NCBI RefSeq assembly: GCF_031181705.1
Contig: NZ_JAPSKN010000009.1
Span: 1 to 64,000, forward strand
Length of the DNA stretch: 64,000 nucleotides
DNA from: Streptomyces sp.
Lineage (GTDB): Bacteria; Actinomycetota; Actinomycetes; Streptomycetales; Streptomycetaceae
Direction of reading: 5' to 3'
Shown here: positions 35,115-44,358 of the stretch, one piece after another
Numbering within the stretch: the first letter of the stretch is position 1
Layout: every line of letters begins with the position of its first letter
Notes under the pieces: model-generated
Databases searched by the model: none
The model's input: the letters and a program-made list of their open reading frames with translations, nothing else
What the model was told of the DNA's origin: nothing
Made by a program: the position numbers and the translations under genes

Positions 35115-35756
35115 TCAGGCCCCGGTCGGGTCCTCGCCCCGGTCGAGCGCCTTCCACAGGTCCTCGGGCCGGTCGGGGTCGGCGGCGGGCGCCGGGCGGC
35201 GCGGCTGGGGCGTGGCGCCGCGCTCGTAGCGGCCGGACATCGCGGGCCACAGCCGTCCGTAGCGCAGCGCGAGCAGCCCGGCCAGCAGGAGCAGGACACC
35301 GCCGGCGGCCGCGGCGTACGGCCAGGCGGTGTGGCTGAGGGCGGCGACGGAGGCGGAGGTGTCGCCGGAGGCCCGGGCGGCCTTCTCGTCGAGCGCGGAG
35401 CTGTCGGAGGCGCCGAGCAGGGCGGCGGCGACGGTGCCGGCACCGGAGAGCGCCAGCAGCGCGGCCACGACGACGCGGCCGGCGCGGCGGACGGCGAACA
35501 CGGCGACGAGCGCGGCGAGGCCCACTATGGCGAGCGCCGCGGGGACGCCCGTGACGTCGCTGCCGCTGGCGGTCAGCGGGAAGGCGCCGCCGGCCACCGT
35601 CGCGGTGCCCTCCGCCCACTGCTGCCGGGTGGCGAGGAGCGCGACGGCCGCGCCGAGCGCGCCGCACAGCAGCGCGACGGCGAGGCTCAGGCGGCCGGCC
35701 CGGGCGGATCCGGCGGCTCGGGAACGGGGGTGAGGTACAGCTGTCACGTACCCCAC
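35115..35756 (-). CDS. Trp-operon-associated membrane protein (TIGR02234-like)
   Basis: 213 residues with four predicted membrane helices and the family pattern W-A-E near residue 47 (RQQWAEGTATV) and TAWPYAAAAGGVLLL. The C-terminal tail, GATPQPRRP...DPDRPEDLWKALDRGEDPT, is typical of the actinobacterial trp-operon-associated protein. It follows trpE by 41 bases. The start may be GTG at 35756 or at 35747; neither has a strong ribosome site, and the longer is given. Function unknown. Confidence 0.85.
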   Translation of the reverse strand: MGYVTAVPHPRSRAAGSARAGRLSLAVALLCGALGAAVALLATRQQWAEGTATVAGGAFPLTASGSDVTGVPAALAIVGLAALVAVFAVRRAGRVVVAALLALSGAGTVAAALLGASDSSALDEKAARASGDTSASVAALSHTAWPYAAAAGGVLLLLAGLLALRYGRLWPAMSGRYERGATPQPRRPAPAADPDRPEDLWKALDRGEDPTGA

Positions 35757-35797
35757 TATCGCCTGAACCCCGGGCGAACCGTCACCCGGGGGTCATC

Positions 35798-37279
35798 TCA
35801 GGCCTTTCCCAGCCGGTTCGCCGAGTGCACCGCCCGCAGGACGGCGGCCGCCTTGTTGCGGCACTCGGTGTCCTCGGCGACCGGGTCGGAGTCGGCGACG
35901 ATCCCCGCTCCGGCCTGCACGTACGCGGTGCCGTCGCGCAGCAGGGCGGTACGGATGGCGATGGCCGTGTCGGAGTCGCCGGCGAAGTCGAGGTAGCCGA
36001 CGCAGCCGCCGTACAGGCCGCGCCGGGACGGTTCGAGTTCGTCGATGATCTGCAGGGCGCGGGGCTTCGGGGCGCCGGAGAGGGTGCCGGCCGGGAAGCA
36101 GGCGGTGAGGACGTCGAAGGCCGTGCGCCCGGCGGCCACGCGGCCGGTCACCGTCGAGACGATGTGCATCACGTGCGAGTAGCGCTCGATGGACATGAAG
36201 TCCACGACCTCGACCGAGCCGGGTTCGCAGACCCGCCCGAGGTCGTTGCGGCCGAGGTCGACGAGCATGAGGTGCTCGGCGCGTTCCTTGGGATCGGCGA
36301 GGAGTTCGTCGGCGAGGGCCTGGTCCTCCTGCGGGGTGGCGCCGCGCCAGCGGGTGCCGGCGATGGGGTGCACCATGGCCCGGCCGTCCTCGACCTTGAC
36401 CAGGGCCTCCGGGGAGGAACCGACGACGTCGAAGCCCTCGAAGCGGAACAGGTACATGTACGGCGACGGGTTGGTCGTGCGCAGGACCCGGTAGACGTCC
36501 AGCGCGCTCGCCGTACACGGCGTCTCGAAGCGCTGGGAGGGCACCACCTGGAAGGCCTCGCCGGCCCGGATGCGCTCCTTGATGTCCTCCACGGCCTCCT
36601 GGAAGTCGGGGCCGCCCCACAGCGCGGTGTACTCGGGCAGTTCGGAGGGCGGGAGCACGGCCGGGGGCTGGGCGACCGGGCGGGTCAGGTCGGCCTGCAT
36701 GGCGTCGAGGCGGGCCACGGCGTCGGCGTAGGCCTCGTCGACGCCGGTCTCCAGGTCGTTGTGGTTGATCGCGTTGGCGATCAGCAGGACCGAGCCCTCC
36801 CAGTGGTCCATGACGGCCAGGTCGCTGGTGAGGAGCATGGTCAGCTCGGGCAGCTGAAGGTCGTCGCGCTCGCCGGGGCCGATCTTCTCCAGGCGGCGGA
36901 CGATGTCGTAGCCCAGGTAGCCGACCATGCCGCCGGTGAACGGCGGCAGGCCCTCCTGGTGGGGGGTGTGCAGGGCCTCGATGGTGGCGCGCAGCGCGGC
37001 GAGCGGATCGCCGTCCGTGGGGACGCCGACGGGCGGGACGCCGAGCCAGTGGGCCTGGCCGTCGCGCTCGGTCAGGGTGGCCGCCGAGCGGACGCCCACG
37101 AAGGAGTACCGGGACCAGGAGCGGCCGTTCTCGGCGGACTCCAGCAGGAAGGTGCCGGTGCGCTCGGCGGCGAGCTTGCGGTAGAGCGCGACCGGGGTGT
37201 CGCCGTCGGCGAGGAGCTTGCGGGTGACCGGGATGACCCGCCGGTCGGTGGCGAGCTTGCGGAACGTCTCGAGGTCCAT
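35798..37279 (-). CDS. trpE: Anthranilate synthase component I
   Basis: 493 residues; makes anthranilate from chorismate, with ammonia delivered by a TrpG partner that is not in this window. The feedback site [16 protein letters not shown] is intact, and the chorismate-binding core shows [19 protein letters not shown] and [11 protein letters not shown]. It is a stand-alone TrpE, not a TrpE-TrpG fusion. The ATG at 37279 has AAGG about 9 bases upstream, and hisI ends 11 bases before it. There is thus no room for a leader peptide directly before trpE, and it is probably read through from hisI. Confidence 0.97.
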   Translation of the reverse strand: MDLETFRKLATDRRVIPVTRKLLADGDTPVALYRKLAAERTGTFLLESAENGRSWSRYSFVGVRSAATLTERDGQAHWLGVPPVGVPTDGDPLAALRATIEALHTPHQEGLPPFTGGMVGYLGYDIVRRLEKIGPGERDDLQLPELTMLLTSDLAVMDHWEGSVLLIANAINHNDLETGVDEAYADAVARLDAMQADLTRPVAQPPAVLPPSELPEYTALWGGPDFQEAVEDIKERIRAGEAFQVVPSQRFETPCTASALDVYRVLRTTNPSPYMYLFRFEGFDVVGSSPEALVKVEDGRAMVHPIAGTRWRGATPQEDQALADELLADPKERAEHLMLVDLGRNDLGRVCEPGSVEVVDFMSIERYSHVMHIVSTVTGRVAAGRTAFDVLTACFPAGTLSGAPKPRALQIIDELEPSRRGLYGGCVGYLDFAGDSDTAIAIRTALLRDGTAYVQAGAGIVADSDPVAEDTECRNKAAAVLRAVHSANRLGKA

Positions 37280-37290
37280 GGCGGCCGACC

Positions 37291-37677
37291 TTACTGATCC
37301 GCGGCGGGGGCGGCGGAACCGGCGTCCTCGATCAGCACGTCCTCGTCGAAACACGTGCGGGCGCCGGTGTGGCAGGCGGCGCCGACCTGGTCGACCTTGA
37401 CGAGCACGGTGTCGGCGTCGCAGTCCAGCGCCACGGACTTCACCCACTGGACGTGGCCGGAGGTGTCGCCCTTGACCCAGTACTCCCGGCGGCTGCGGGA
37501 CCAGTAGGTGCAGCGGCCGGTGGTGAGGGTGCGATGCAGCGCCTCGTCGTCCATCCAGCCCAGCATGAGCACCTCACCGGTGTCGTACTGCTGGGCGATG
37601 GCGGGCAGGAGGCCGTCGGCGCTGCGCTTGAGGCGGGCGGCGATCTCCGGATCGAGGCGGCTGGGCTTGCTGGTCAT
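37291..37677 (-). CDS. hisI: Phosphoribosyl-AMP cyclohydrolase
   Basis: 128 residues; third step of histidine synthesis. Diagnostic pieces are [33 protein letters not shown] and [11 protein letters not shown], with the zinc-binding Cys/His set including CDAD and ACHTG...C. It lacks the HisE pyrophosphohydrolase domain of fused enzymes. The ATG at 37677 is chosen; another ATG nine bases upstream is in frame. It leads directly into trpE, physically joining histidine and tryptophan genes. It is divergent from the TIGR03085-type gene. Confidence 0.95.
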   Translation of the reverse strand: MTSKPSRLDPEIAARLKRSADGLLPAIAQQYDTGEVLMLGWMDDEALHRTLTTGRCTYWSRSRREYWVKGDTSGHVQWVKSVALDCDADTVLVKVDQVGAACHTGARTCFDEDVLIEDAGSAAPAADQ

Positions 37678-37748
37678 GGCGACCATTGTGCCGCGCGCCG
37701 GCGGCGGCGCAGGTGGAGTGTCCACTGGGCGGACCCGGCGGGCGGCCG

Positions 37749-37754
37749 TAGGCT
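37749..37754 (+). promoter_or_regulatory. Candidate -10 box for a leaderless transcript
   Basis: TAGGCT lies 6 bases before the ATG at 37761, so initiation would fall at or next to the start codon, as in many leaderless Streptomyces messages. No convincing -35 box is visible. A GTGGA-gtg-TCCAC dyad at 37713-37725 covers the -35 area and could be an operator. Confidence 0.35.
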
Positions 37755-37760
37755 GGCCGC

Positions 37761-38396
37761 ATGTCGACCCATGCCAAGCGTGAACGACTTCTCCTCGCCG
37801 ACCTGTTGGAGACCGCGGGCCCGGACGCGCCCACTCTGTGCGAGGGCTGGACCACCCGGGACCTCGCCGCGCACGTGGTGGTGCGCGAGCGCCGCCCGGA
37901 CGCGGCCGGCGGGATACTGATCAAACAGCTCGCCTCGCGCCTGGACCGGGTGATGGCGGAGTACACGGACAAGCCGTACGAGGAGCTGATCCAGCTGATC
38001 CGTACCGGCCCGCCGCGGTTCTCGCCCTTCTCGCTCAAGCCGGTCGACGAGGCGTCGAACATCGTCGAGTTCTACGTCCACACCGAGGACGTGCGCCGCG
38101 CCCAGCCCGACTGGTCCCCGCGGGAGCTCGACCCGGTCTTCCAGGACGCCCTGTGGTCCCGTCTGGAGCGCACGGCCCGCCTGATGGGCCGCGGCGTGCC
38201 GACGGGCCTGGTGCTGCGCCGCCCCGACGGCCAGACGGCGGTCGCCCACCGCGGCACCCCGGTCGTGACGGTGACGGGCGAGCCGTCGGAACTGGTGCTG
38301 TTCTGCTACGGCCGGCAGAGCGCGGCCAAGGTCGACCTGGACGGCGACGAGAACGCGATCGCGAAGCTGCACGAGACCAAGCAGCTCGGCATCTGA
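37761..38396 (+). CDS. TIGR03085-type DinB-fold metal-binding protein
   Basis: 211 residues of the actinobacterial DinB/maleylpyruvate-isomerase-like superfamily. The opening [40 protein letters not shown] is the family hallmark. H38, and H102 with E104 in [11 protein letters not shown], are likely metal ligands. There is no membrane segment. It sits alone on the plus strand within leftward his/trp genes. Mycothiol-dependent enzymes share this fold, but the substrate is not known. No ribosome site is seen, in line with a leaderless start. Confidence 0.85.
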   Translation: MSTHAKRERLLLADLLETAGPDAPTLCEGWTTRDLAAHVVVRERRPDAAGGILIKQLASRLDRVMAEYTDKPYEELIQLIRTGPPRFSPFSLKPVDEASNIVEFYVHTEDVRRAQPDWSPRELDPVFQDALWSRLERTARLMGRGVPTGLVLRRPDGQTAVAHRGTPVVTVTGEPSELVLFCYGRQSAAKVDLDGDENAIAKLHETKQLGI

Positions 38397-38406
38397 ACGG
38401 GCGCGG

Positions 38407-38433
38407 GCCCCGGACGCGCGGGGCGGCCGGGGC
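38407..38433. terminator. Hairpin between the convergent TIGR03085-type gene and hisF
   Basis: GCCCCGG at 38407-38413 pairs with CCGGGGC at 38427-38433 around a 13-base loop. It lies in the 52-base gap between two convergent gene ends. The stem is modest and has no T-run. Confidence 0.4.
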
Positions 38434-38448
38434 TGTGCGCGTCGGGCG

Positions 38449-39204
38449 TCACCGCACCGGGTGGCCCGCCTCCCGCAGGGTCTGCTTGACCTCGCCGACG
38501 CGCAGGTCGCCGAAGTGGAACACCGAGGCGGCCAGGACCGCGTCCGCGCCCGCCTCGACGGCCGGCGGGAAGTGGGCCAGCGTGCCCGCGCCGCCCGAGG
38601 CGATGACCGGGACGGTGACGTGCTTGCGCACGGCGCGGATCATCTCCAGGTCGTAGCCGTCCTTGGTGCCGTCGGCGTCCATGGAGTTGAGCAGGATCTC
38701 GCCGGCGCCGAGCTCGGCGGCCCGGTGGGCCCATTCGACGGCGTCGATGCCGGTGCCGCGGCGGCCGCCGTGGGTGGTCACCTCGAAGGAGCCGGACTCG
38801 GTGCGGCGGGCGTCCACGGACAGCACCAGGACCTGGCGGCCGAAGCGCTCGGCGATCTCGCGGATCAGCTCGGGGCGGGCGATGGCGGCCGTGTTGACGC
38901 CGACCTTGTCCGCGCCCGCCCGCAGCAGCTTGTCGACGTCCTCGGCGGTGCGCACGCCGCCGCCGACGGTGAGCGGGATGAACACCTGCTCGGCCGTGCG
39001 GCGCACCACGTCGTAGGTCGTCTCGCGGTTGCCCGACGAGGCGGTGATGTCCAGGAACGTCAGCTCGTCGGCGCCCTCGGTGTCGTACACCTTGGCCATC
39101 TCGACGGGGTCGCCCGCGTCGCGCAGGTTCTGGAAGTTGACGCCCTTGACGACCCGGCCGTTGTCCACGTCCAGGCAGGGGATGACTCGGACCGCCAGGG
39201 TCAT
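38449..39204 (-). CDS. hisF: Imidazole glycerol phosphate synthase cyclase subunit
   Basis: 251 residues, a (beta/alpha)8 barrel that closes the imidazole ring with ammonia from HisH. The catalytic aspartates are D12 in PCLDVDNG and D131 in [16 protein letters not shown] and ASGGAGTL form the phosphate loops. The ATG at 39204 has GAGGAG 8 bases upstream. It is the last gene of the his run, 13 bases after the RidA-like gene. Its partner hisH is three genes upstream. Confidence 0.97.
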   Translation of the reverse strand: MTLAVRVIPCLDVDNGRVVKGVNFQNLRDAGDPVEMAKVYDTEGADELTFLDITASSGNRETTYDVVRRTAEQVFIPLTVGGGVRTAEDVDKLLRAGADKVGVNTAAIARPELIREIAERFGRQVLVLSVDARRTESGSFEVTTHGGRRGTGIDAVEWAHRAAELGAGEILLNSMDADGTKDGYDLEMIRAVRKHVTVPVIASGGAGTLAHFPPAVEAGADAVLAASVFHFGDLRVGEVKQTLREAGHPVR

Positions 39205-39217
39205 GAATCGTGCTCCT

Positions 39218-39625
39218 CTAGTGTTCCTGTGAGGGGGTGCCTCTGAATGCTTCCACTTCCACCGACACCAGGACCCGGGAGTCCATGAAGCCCTGCACGA
39301 CCAGCAGGGTGGTGACCGGGCGTACGGCGTCGAACATCTCCTGGTGGGCCCGTCCCACCGCGTCCACGTCCCGGGCGTGGGCCAGGTACACCCGGGTGCG
39401 CACCACGGAGTCGACGGAGAGCCCGAACTCGCCGATCGCCTCCAGGGCGGTGGTGAAGGCCACCTTGGCCTGCTCGTACGGGTCGCCGTCGCCGTAGAGC
39501 ACATCGCCCTTGAAGGCGGTCGTGCCCGCGACGAGCACGCGGTCGCCCGCCGCCACGGCGCGTGCAAAACCGAAGGACTCTTCCCAGGGACTTCCGCTCT
39601 GCACCCGCCGTACGGCACCGCTCAT
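39218..39625 (-). CDS. RidA/YjgF-family protein embedded in the his operon
   Basis: 135 residues of the RidA (YER057c/YjgF) superfamily, trimeric proteins that often deaminate reactive enamines or imines. Family features are the opening [20 protein letters not shown], a central helix [31 protein letters not shown], and the C-terminal VEVEAF. The Arg expected in RidA active sites can be matched to R101 (AVRPVTTLL) only tentatively, so this may be a subfamily without imine deaminase activity. The ATG overlaps the priA stop by ATGA, firmly tying it to the his operon. Confidence 0.88.
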   Translation of the reverse strand: MSGAVRRVQSGSPWEESFGFARAVAAGDRVLVAGTTAFKGDVLYGDGDPYEQAKVAFTTALEAIGEFGLSVDSVVRTRVYLAHARDVDAVGRAHQEMFDAVRPVTTLLVVQGFMDSRVLVSVEVEAFRGTPSQEH

Positions 39626-40347
39626 GACGACACAGCCTCCAAGGCCTCTTCCAGGGTGAACGCCTTTGCGTACAGCGCCTTCCCTACGATCGCGCCCTCG
39701 ACACCGAGCGGGACCAGCTCGGCGATCGCGCGCAGGTCGTCGAGCGAGGAGACGCCGCCGGAGGCCACGACCGGGCGGTCGGTGGCCGCGCAGACGTTCT
39801 TCAGCAGCTCCAGGTTGGGCCCCTGGAGCGTGCCGTCCTTGGCGATGTCGGTGACGACGTAGCGGGCGCAGCCCTCCTTGTTGAGGCGCTCCAGCGTCTC
39901 GTAGAGGTCGCCGCCGTCGCGGGTCCAGCCGCGGCCGCGCAGGGTGGTGCCCCGCACGTCCAGGCCGACGGCGATCTTGTCGCCGTGCTCGGCGATGACC
40001 CTGGCGACCCACTCGGGGGTCTCCAGGGCGGCCGTGCCCAGGTTCACGCGGGTGCAGCCGGTGGCGAGGGCGGCGGCGAGGGTGTCGTCGTCGCGGATGC
40101 CGCCGGACAGTTCGACCTTGATGTCCATCGCCCCCGCGACCTCGGCGATCAGCTCGCGGTTGTCGCCGGTGCCGAACGCGGCGTCCAGGTCGACCAGGTG
40201 CAGCCACTCGGCGCCGGAGCGCTGCCAGGCCAGGGCGGCCTCCAGGGGGGAGCCGTAGGAGGTCTCCGTGCCGGACTCGCCGTGCACCAGGCGCACCGCC
40301 TGGCCGTCGCGGACGTCGACGGCGGGGAGGAGTTCGAGCTTGCTCAC
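39622..40347 (-). CDS. priA: Bifunctional HisA/TrpF isomerase PriA
   Basis: 241 residues. PriA isomerises both ProFAR (histidine) and PRA (tryptophan), replacing trpF in Streptomyces and mycobacteria. The general acid/base pair is D11 (LPAVDVRDG) and D130 (VGLDVRG), and SGGIRDD and SGGVSS are the phosphate loops. The length and sequence agree with Streptomyces PriA. The start is GTG at 40347, overlapping the hisH stop (GTGA). Its presence explains why no trpF is seen although trpE, trpC, trpB and trpA are here. Confidence 0.96.
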   Translation of the reverse strand: MSKLELLPAVDVRDGQAVRLVHGESGTETSYGSPLEAALAWQRSGAEWLHLVDLDAAFGTGDNRELIAEVAGAMDIKVELSGGIRDDDTLAAALATGCTRVNLGTAALETPEWVARVIAEHGDKIAVGLDVRGTTLRGRGWTRDGGDLYETLERLNKEGCARYVVTDIAKDGTLQGPNLELLKNVCAATDRPVVASGGVSSLDDLRAIAELVPLGVEGAIVGKALYAKAFTLEEALEAVSS

Positions 40348-40988
40348 AGGGTTCCGATCCAGTTGGTGAGGAGCTGGGCTCCGGCGTCGCCGGACTTCTC
40401 GGGGTGGAACTGCGTGGCCCACAGGGCGCCGTTCTCGACGGCCGCGACGAACGGCTTGCCGTGGGTGGACCAGGTGACCTTGGGTGCCTCGATGGCCGGG
40501 TTGTGTGTCTCCAGCGACCAGTCGTGGACGGCGTAGGAGTGCACGAAGTAGAAGCGCGCGTCGGGGTCGAGGCCGGCGAAGAGCCGCGAGCCGGGCGCCG
40601 CGTCCACGGTGTTCCAGCCCATGTGGGGCACGACCTCGGCCTGCAGGGGCTCGACCGAGCCGGGCCACTCGTCGAGGCCCTCGCTCTCCACGCCGTGCTC
40701 GATGCCGCGCGCGAAGAGGATCTGCATGCCGACGCAGATGCCCATCACCGGGCGGCCGCCGGACAGCCGGCGGTCCACGATCCAGTCGCCGCGCGCCTCG
40801 CGCAGGCCCGTCATGCAGGAGGCGAAGGCGCCGACGCCGGGCACGAGCAGGCCGTCGGCGTTCAGGGCCTTGTCGTAGTCACGCGTGATCTCGACGTCGG
40901 CTCCGGCGCGGGCGAGGGCGCGCTCGGCGGAGCGGACGTTGCCGAAGCCGTAGTCGAAGACGACCACGTTCTTGCGGGGGGCGCTCAA
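40344..40988 (-). CDS. hisH: Imidazole glycerol phosphate synthase glutaminase subunit
   Basis: 214 residues; class I glutamine amidotransferase that supplies ammonia to HisF. The nucleophile is C85 in GICVGMQ, and the His-x-Glu pair lies in TQFHPEKSG. The best start is TTG at 40988: GGAGG stands 7 bases upstream and TTGA overlaps the stop of the small upstream gene, matching the other junctions of this operon. An in-frame GTG at 40994 lies only two bases from the GGAGG and is less likely. Confidence 0.95.
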   Translation of the reverse strand: MSAPRKNVVVFDYGFGNVRSAERALARAGADVEITRDYDKALNADGLLVPGVGAFASCMTGLREARGDWIVDRRLSGGRPVMGICVGMQILFARGIEHGVESEGLDEWPGSVEPLQAEVVPHMGWNTVDAAPGSRLFAGLDPDARFYFVHSYAVHDWSLETHNPAIEAPKVTWSTHGKPFVAAVENGALWATQFHPEKSGDAGAQLLTNWIGTL

Positions 40989-41149
40989 TTCCACACCTCC
41001 AGCCTGACGACACCGGCCACCAGGCACATGGCCGCGCCGATCGACAGCAGGACGATCAGGCCCTTGGGCATCTTCTGCTTGACGAAGGAGTAGATCCCGC
41101 CGACGAGGAACAGGCCGACGACGATCAGCAGGGTCGAGATGCCGTTCAC
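40985..41149 (-). CDS. 54-residue two-helix membrane protein inside the his operon
   Basis: Small hydrophobic protein, opening [12 protein letters not shown] from a GTG at 41149. Two membrane helices (about 5-20 and 29-46) flank the basic turn [10 protein letters not shown]. It overlaps hisB by GTGA upstream and hisH by TTGA downstream, so it is fully built into the translationally coupled operon. It resembles no histidine enzyme. Its function is unknown; a membrane anchor or small regulator for the pathway is speculation. Confidence 0.85.
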   Translation of the reverse strand: MNGISTLLIVVGLFLVGGIYSFVKQKMPKGLIVLLSIGAAMCLVAGVVRLEVWN

Positions 41150-41739
41150 AGGGCGCCCTTCGTGGAGGGGAGGATGCCCGCCGCGCGCGGGTCGCGCTCG
41201 GAGGCGTAGCGCAGGGCCCGGGCGAGCGCCTTGAACTGGCACTCCACGATGTGGTGCGCGTTGCGCCCGTAGGGCACGTGCACGTGCAGGGCGATCTGCG
41301 CCTGGGCCACGAAGGACTCCAGGATGTGCCGGGTCATGGTGGTGTCGTACTCGCCGATCATCGGCGCCATGTTCTCCGGCTCGGTGTGCACCAGGTACGG
41401 GCGGCCCGACAGGTCGACGGTGACCTGGGCGAGCGACTCGTCCAGCGGGACCGTGCAGTTGCCGAAGCGGTAGATGCCGACCTTGTCGCCGAGGGCCTGC
41501 TTGAAGGCGGCGCCGAGGGCGAGGGCGGTGTCCTCGATGGTGTGGTGCGAGTCGATGTGCAGATCGCCCTCGGTCTTCACGGTGAGGTCGAACAGACCGT
41601 GCCGGCCGAGCTGGTCGAGCATGTGGTCGTAGAAGCCGACGCCTGTCGACACGTCGACCTTTCCGGACCCGTCGAGGTCTATCTCGACGAGCACCGACGT
41701 CTCCTTGGTGACTCGCTCCACGCGTCCCACGCGGCTCAT
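41146..41739 (-). CDS. hisB: Imidazoleglycerol-phosphate dehydratase
   Basis: 197 residues, monofunctional, without the histidinol phosphatase domain of enteric HisB. The metal-binding His clusters are present: [34 protein letters not shown] and [11 protein letters not shown]. The ATG at 41739 overlaps the hisC stop by ATGA, and its end overlaps the small membrane protein gene by GTGA. Histidinol-phosphate phosphatase must be encoded elsewhere. Confidence 0.97.
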   Translation of the reverse strand: MSRVGRVERVTKETSVLVEIDLDGSGKVDVSTGVGFYDHMLDQLGRHGLFDLTVKTEGDLHIDSHHTIEDTALALGAAFKQALGDKVGIYRFGNCTVPLDESLAQVTVDLSGRPYLVHTEPENMAPMIGEYDTTMTRHILESFVAQAQIALHVHVPYGRNAHHIVECQFKALARALRYASERDPRAAGILPSTKGAL

Positions 41740-42857
41740 GTGCTCTGCTCCTTCTTCAGTTCACGGACCGCGTCGAGGAACGCGTCGTTCTCTTCGGGGG
41801 TTCCGGCGGACACCCGCAGCCATCCGGGGATGCCGTTGTCCCGGACCAGGACACCCCGGTCGAGGATCTTCCGCCAGGCCGCGTGCGCGCCGCCCTCGCC
41901 GTCGAACCGCCCGAACTGCACGAAGTTGGCGTCGGACTCGACGACCTCGTAGCCCATCGCGCGCAGCTCGGCGACCAGGCGGTCGCGCTCGGCCTTGAGC
42001 TGCTCGACGTAGCCGAGCAGCGTGTCGGTGTGCTCCAGGGCGGCCAGGGCGGTCGCCTGGGTGACGGCCGACAGGTGGTACGGCAGCCGCACGAGCTGCA
42101 CGGCGTCGACGACGGCCGGGTGTGCGGCGAGGTAGCCCAGGCGCAGGCCCGCCGCGCCGAACGCCTTCGACATCGTGCGGGAGATGACGAGGTGGGGGCG
42201 CCCGTCGAGCAGCGGCAGCAGCGAGTCGCCGTGGCTGAACTCGATGTACGCCTCGTCCACGACCACCATCGACGGCTTCGCCGCCTGCGCGGCCTCGTAC
42301 AGCGCGAGGACCGTCTCGCGCGGGACCGCGTTGCCCGTGGGGTTGTTGGGGGTGGTGATGAAGACGACGTCCGGCTTGTGCTCGGCGATCGCCTTCTCGG
42401 CGGCGGCGAGGTCGATCGTGAAGTCCTCGCCGCGCGGACCGGAGATCCAGCCCGTGCCCGTGCCGCGCGCGATGAGCGCGTGCATCGAGTACGACGGCTC
42501 GAAGCCGATCGCGGTGCGGCCCGGTCCGCCGAAGGTCTGCAGCAGCTGCTGGATGACCTCGTTGGAGCCGTTGGCCGCCCAGACGTTGGCCACCCCGACC
42601 TCGTGGCCGGAGGTGTCCGTGAGGTACTGCGCCAGCTGCGTGCGCAGTTCGACCGCGTCCCGGTCCGGGTAGCGGTTGAGGTCGCGGGCCACGTCACGGA
42701 CCCGCTCGGCGATCCGCTCGACGAGCGGCTCGGGCAGCGGGTAGGGGTTCTCGTTGGTGTTCAGCCGTACGGGCACGTCCAGCTGGGGCGCGCCGTAGGG
42801 GGACTTGCCGCGCAGCTCGTCCCGTACGGGGAGATCGTCGATGCGTACGTCGCTCAC
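41736..42857 (-). CDS. hisC: Histidinol-phosphate aminotransferase
   Basis: 373 residues, fold type I aminotransferase. The PLP lysine is K231 in SRTMSKAFG, with D201 in [10 protein letters not shown] contacting the pyridine nitrogen; [10 protein letters not shown] and TTPNNPTGN are family motifs. The start is GTG at 42857, overlapping the hisD stop (GTGA). The end overlaps hisB (ATGA). Confidence 0.97.
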   Translation of the reverse strand: MSDVRIDDLPVRDELRGKSPYGAPQLDVPVRLNTNENPYPLPEPLVERIAERVRDVARDLNRYPDRDAVELRTQLAQYLTDTSGHEVGVANVWAANGSNEVIQQLLQTFGGPGRTAIGFEPSYSMHALIARGTGTGWISGPRGEDFTIDLAAAEKAIAEHKPDVVFITTPNNPTGNAVPRETVLALYEAAQAAKPSMVVVDEAYIEFSHGDSLLPLLDGRPHLVISRTMSKAFGAAGLRLGYLAAHPAVVDAVQLVRLPYHLSAVTQATALAALEHTDTLLGYVEQLKAERDRLVAELRAMGYEVVESDANFVQFGRFDGEGGAHAAWRKILDRGVLVRDNGIPGWLRVSAGTPEENDAFLDAVRELKKEQST

Positions 42858-44179
42858 TTGCCCTGCGGAACCTTCCAGTCGAACCTCGCCTTGATCGCCG
42901 CGCCGTGGGCCGGCAGGTCCTCCGCCTCGGCCAGCGTGACCACGTGGTGCGCGACGTCGGCCAGCGCCTCGCGCGTGTAGTCCACGATGTGGATGCCGCG
43001 CAGGAAGGACTGGACCGACAGGCCCGAGGAGTGGCAGGCGCAGCCGCCGGTGGGCAGGACGTGGTTGGACCCGGCCGCGTAGTCGCCGAGCGACACCGGC
43101 GCCCAGGGCCCGACGAAGATCGCCCCGGCGTTCCTGACCCGGTCGGCCACCGCGGCGGCGTCGGCGGTCTGGATCTCCAGGTGCTCGGCGCCGTAGGCGT
43201 CGACCACCCTCAGGCCCTCGTCGATGCCGTCGACCAGGACGATCGCGGACTGCCTGCCCTTGAGGGCGGGCACGATCCGGTCCTCGACGTGCCGGGTCGC
43301 GGCGACCTGCGGCTCCAGCTCCTTCTCGACGGCGTCGGCGAGGTCGACGGAGTCGGTGACCAGGACGGCGGCGGCCAGCGGGTCGTGCTCGGCCTGGCTG
43401 ATCAGGTCGGAGGCGACGTGCACCGGGTCGGCCGTGTCGTCGGCGAGGACCGCGATCTCGGTCGGGCCGGCCTCGGCGTCGATGCCGATCTTCCCGGTGA
43501 AGTAGCGCTTGGCGGCGGCCACCCAGATGTTGCCGGGTCCGGTGACCATGTTCGCGGGCGCGCAGGACTCGGTGCCGTAGGCGAACATCGCGACGGCCGT
43601 GGCGCCGCCGGCCGCGTAGACCTCGTCGACGCCGAGCAGGGCGCAGGCGGCCAGGATGGTCGGGTGCGGCAGGCCCCCGAAGTCGGCCTGCGCGGGCGAG
43701 GCGAGCGCGATGGACTCGACACCGGCCTCCTGCGCGGGCACCACGTTCATGATCACGGACGACGGGTACACCGACCGGCCGCCGGGCGCGTACAGCCCGA
43801 CGCGCTCGACCGGAACCCACTTCTCGGTCACCGTGCCGCCGGGCACGACCTGGGTGGTGTGGGTGCTGCGGCGCTGCGCGCGGTGGACGGCGCGGGCGCG
43901 GCGGACGGACTCCTCCAGGGCCGCGCGCACGGCCGGGTCCAGCTCCGCCAGCGCGCGCGTGAGCGCGGCGGCCGGGACCCGCACCTGGTCGAGCCTGACC
44001 CCGTCGAACCGCTCGGCGGCGTCGATCAGCGCCGCGTCGCCCCGATGATGCACGTCCTCGCAGATCGGACGCACCTTCTCCAGGGCGGCCTGTACGTCGA
44101 AGTCGGCTCGGGGCAGCAGGTCACGCAGGGCGGGGCCCTCGGGGAGGGCGTCGCCGCGCAGATCGATTCGGGAGATCAC
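42854..44179 (-). CDS. hisD: Histidinol dehydrogenase, first gene of the his operon
   Basis: 441 residues; oxidises histidinol to histidine in two NAD-dependent steps with zinc. Conserved stretches are [41 protein letters not shown] and the C-terminal zinc-side GCACHSSG plus EHLEIQ. The GTG at 44179 is chosen; upstream codons read through the promoter region. A GAGAAT hexamer about 7 bases before the start could be a -10 box for a near-leaderless message. The hisG and hisE genes are not in the window. Confidence 0.96.
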   Translation of the reverse strand: MISRIDLRGDALPEGPALRDLLPRADFDVQAALEKVRPICEDVHHRGDAALIDAAERFDGVRLDQVRVPAAALTRALAELDPAVRAALEESVRRARAVHRAQRRSTHTTQVVPGGTVTEKWVPVERVGLYAPGGRSVYPSSVIMNVVPAQEAGVESIALASPAQADFGGLPHPTILAACALLGVDEVYAAGGATAVAMFAYGTESCAPANMVTGPGNIWVAAAKRYFTGKIGIDAEAGPTEIAVLADDTADPVHVASDLISQAEHDPLAAAVLVTDSVDLADAVEKELEPQVAATRHVEDRIVPALKGRQSAIVLVDGIDEGLRVVDAYGAEHLEIQTADAAAVADRVRNAGAIFVGPWAPVSLGDYAAGSNHVLPTGGCACHSSGLSVQSFLRGIHIVDYTREALADVAHHVVTLAEAEDLPAHGAAIKARFDWKVPQGK

Positions 44180-44220
44180 GTGCTCAATTCTCTCAGACCC
44201 GGGTGAGGCGCCGTCCGCGC

Positions 44221-44237
44221 GTATCAGTGGCTGATAC
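44221..44237. promoter_or_regulatory. Perfect 17-bp palindrome, candidate operator of the his operon
   Basis: GTATCAG-TGG-CTGATAC lies in the divergent gap between hisD (start 44179) and the beta-helix protein gene (start 44359). The dyad is perfect and AT-richer than its surroundings, like a repressor operator. It lies 42 bases upstream of hisD. The cognate regulator is unknown. Confidence 0.45.
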
Positions 44238-44262
44238 AGAACGCCGCAGGAAGACGGAAGAT

Positions 44263-44275
44263 CTCCGTCACGGAG
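44263..44275. promoter_or_regulatory. Second short dyad in the his divergent region
   Basis: CTCCGT-C-ACGGAG, a perfect 13-bp palindrome 25 bases from the GTATCAG dyad in the same intergenic gap. It could be a second operator or a hairpin in the leader. Short GC-rich dyads arise often by chance here. Confidence 0.25.
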
Positions 44276-44358
44276 TGCTTTCGGCGTGTCACGCAGCGGG
44301 CATGAACAGTTGTACGAAGAACCCAACCGGCGAGTACCCGGGGAGGAAGGGAAGCACT

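Noticed and set aside
35757..37290. Possible tryptophan attenuator or leader peptide before trpE
   Set aside because: hisI ends only 11 bases before trpE, leaving no room for a leader peptide and alternative hairpins.
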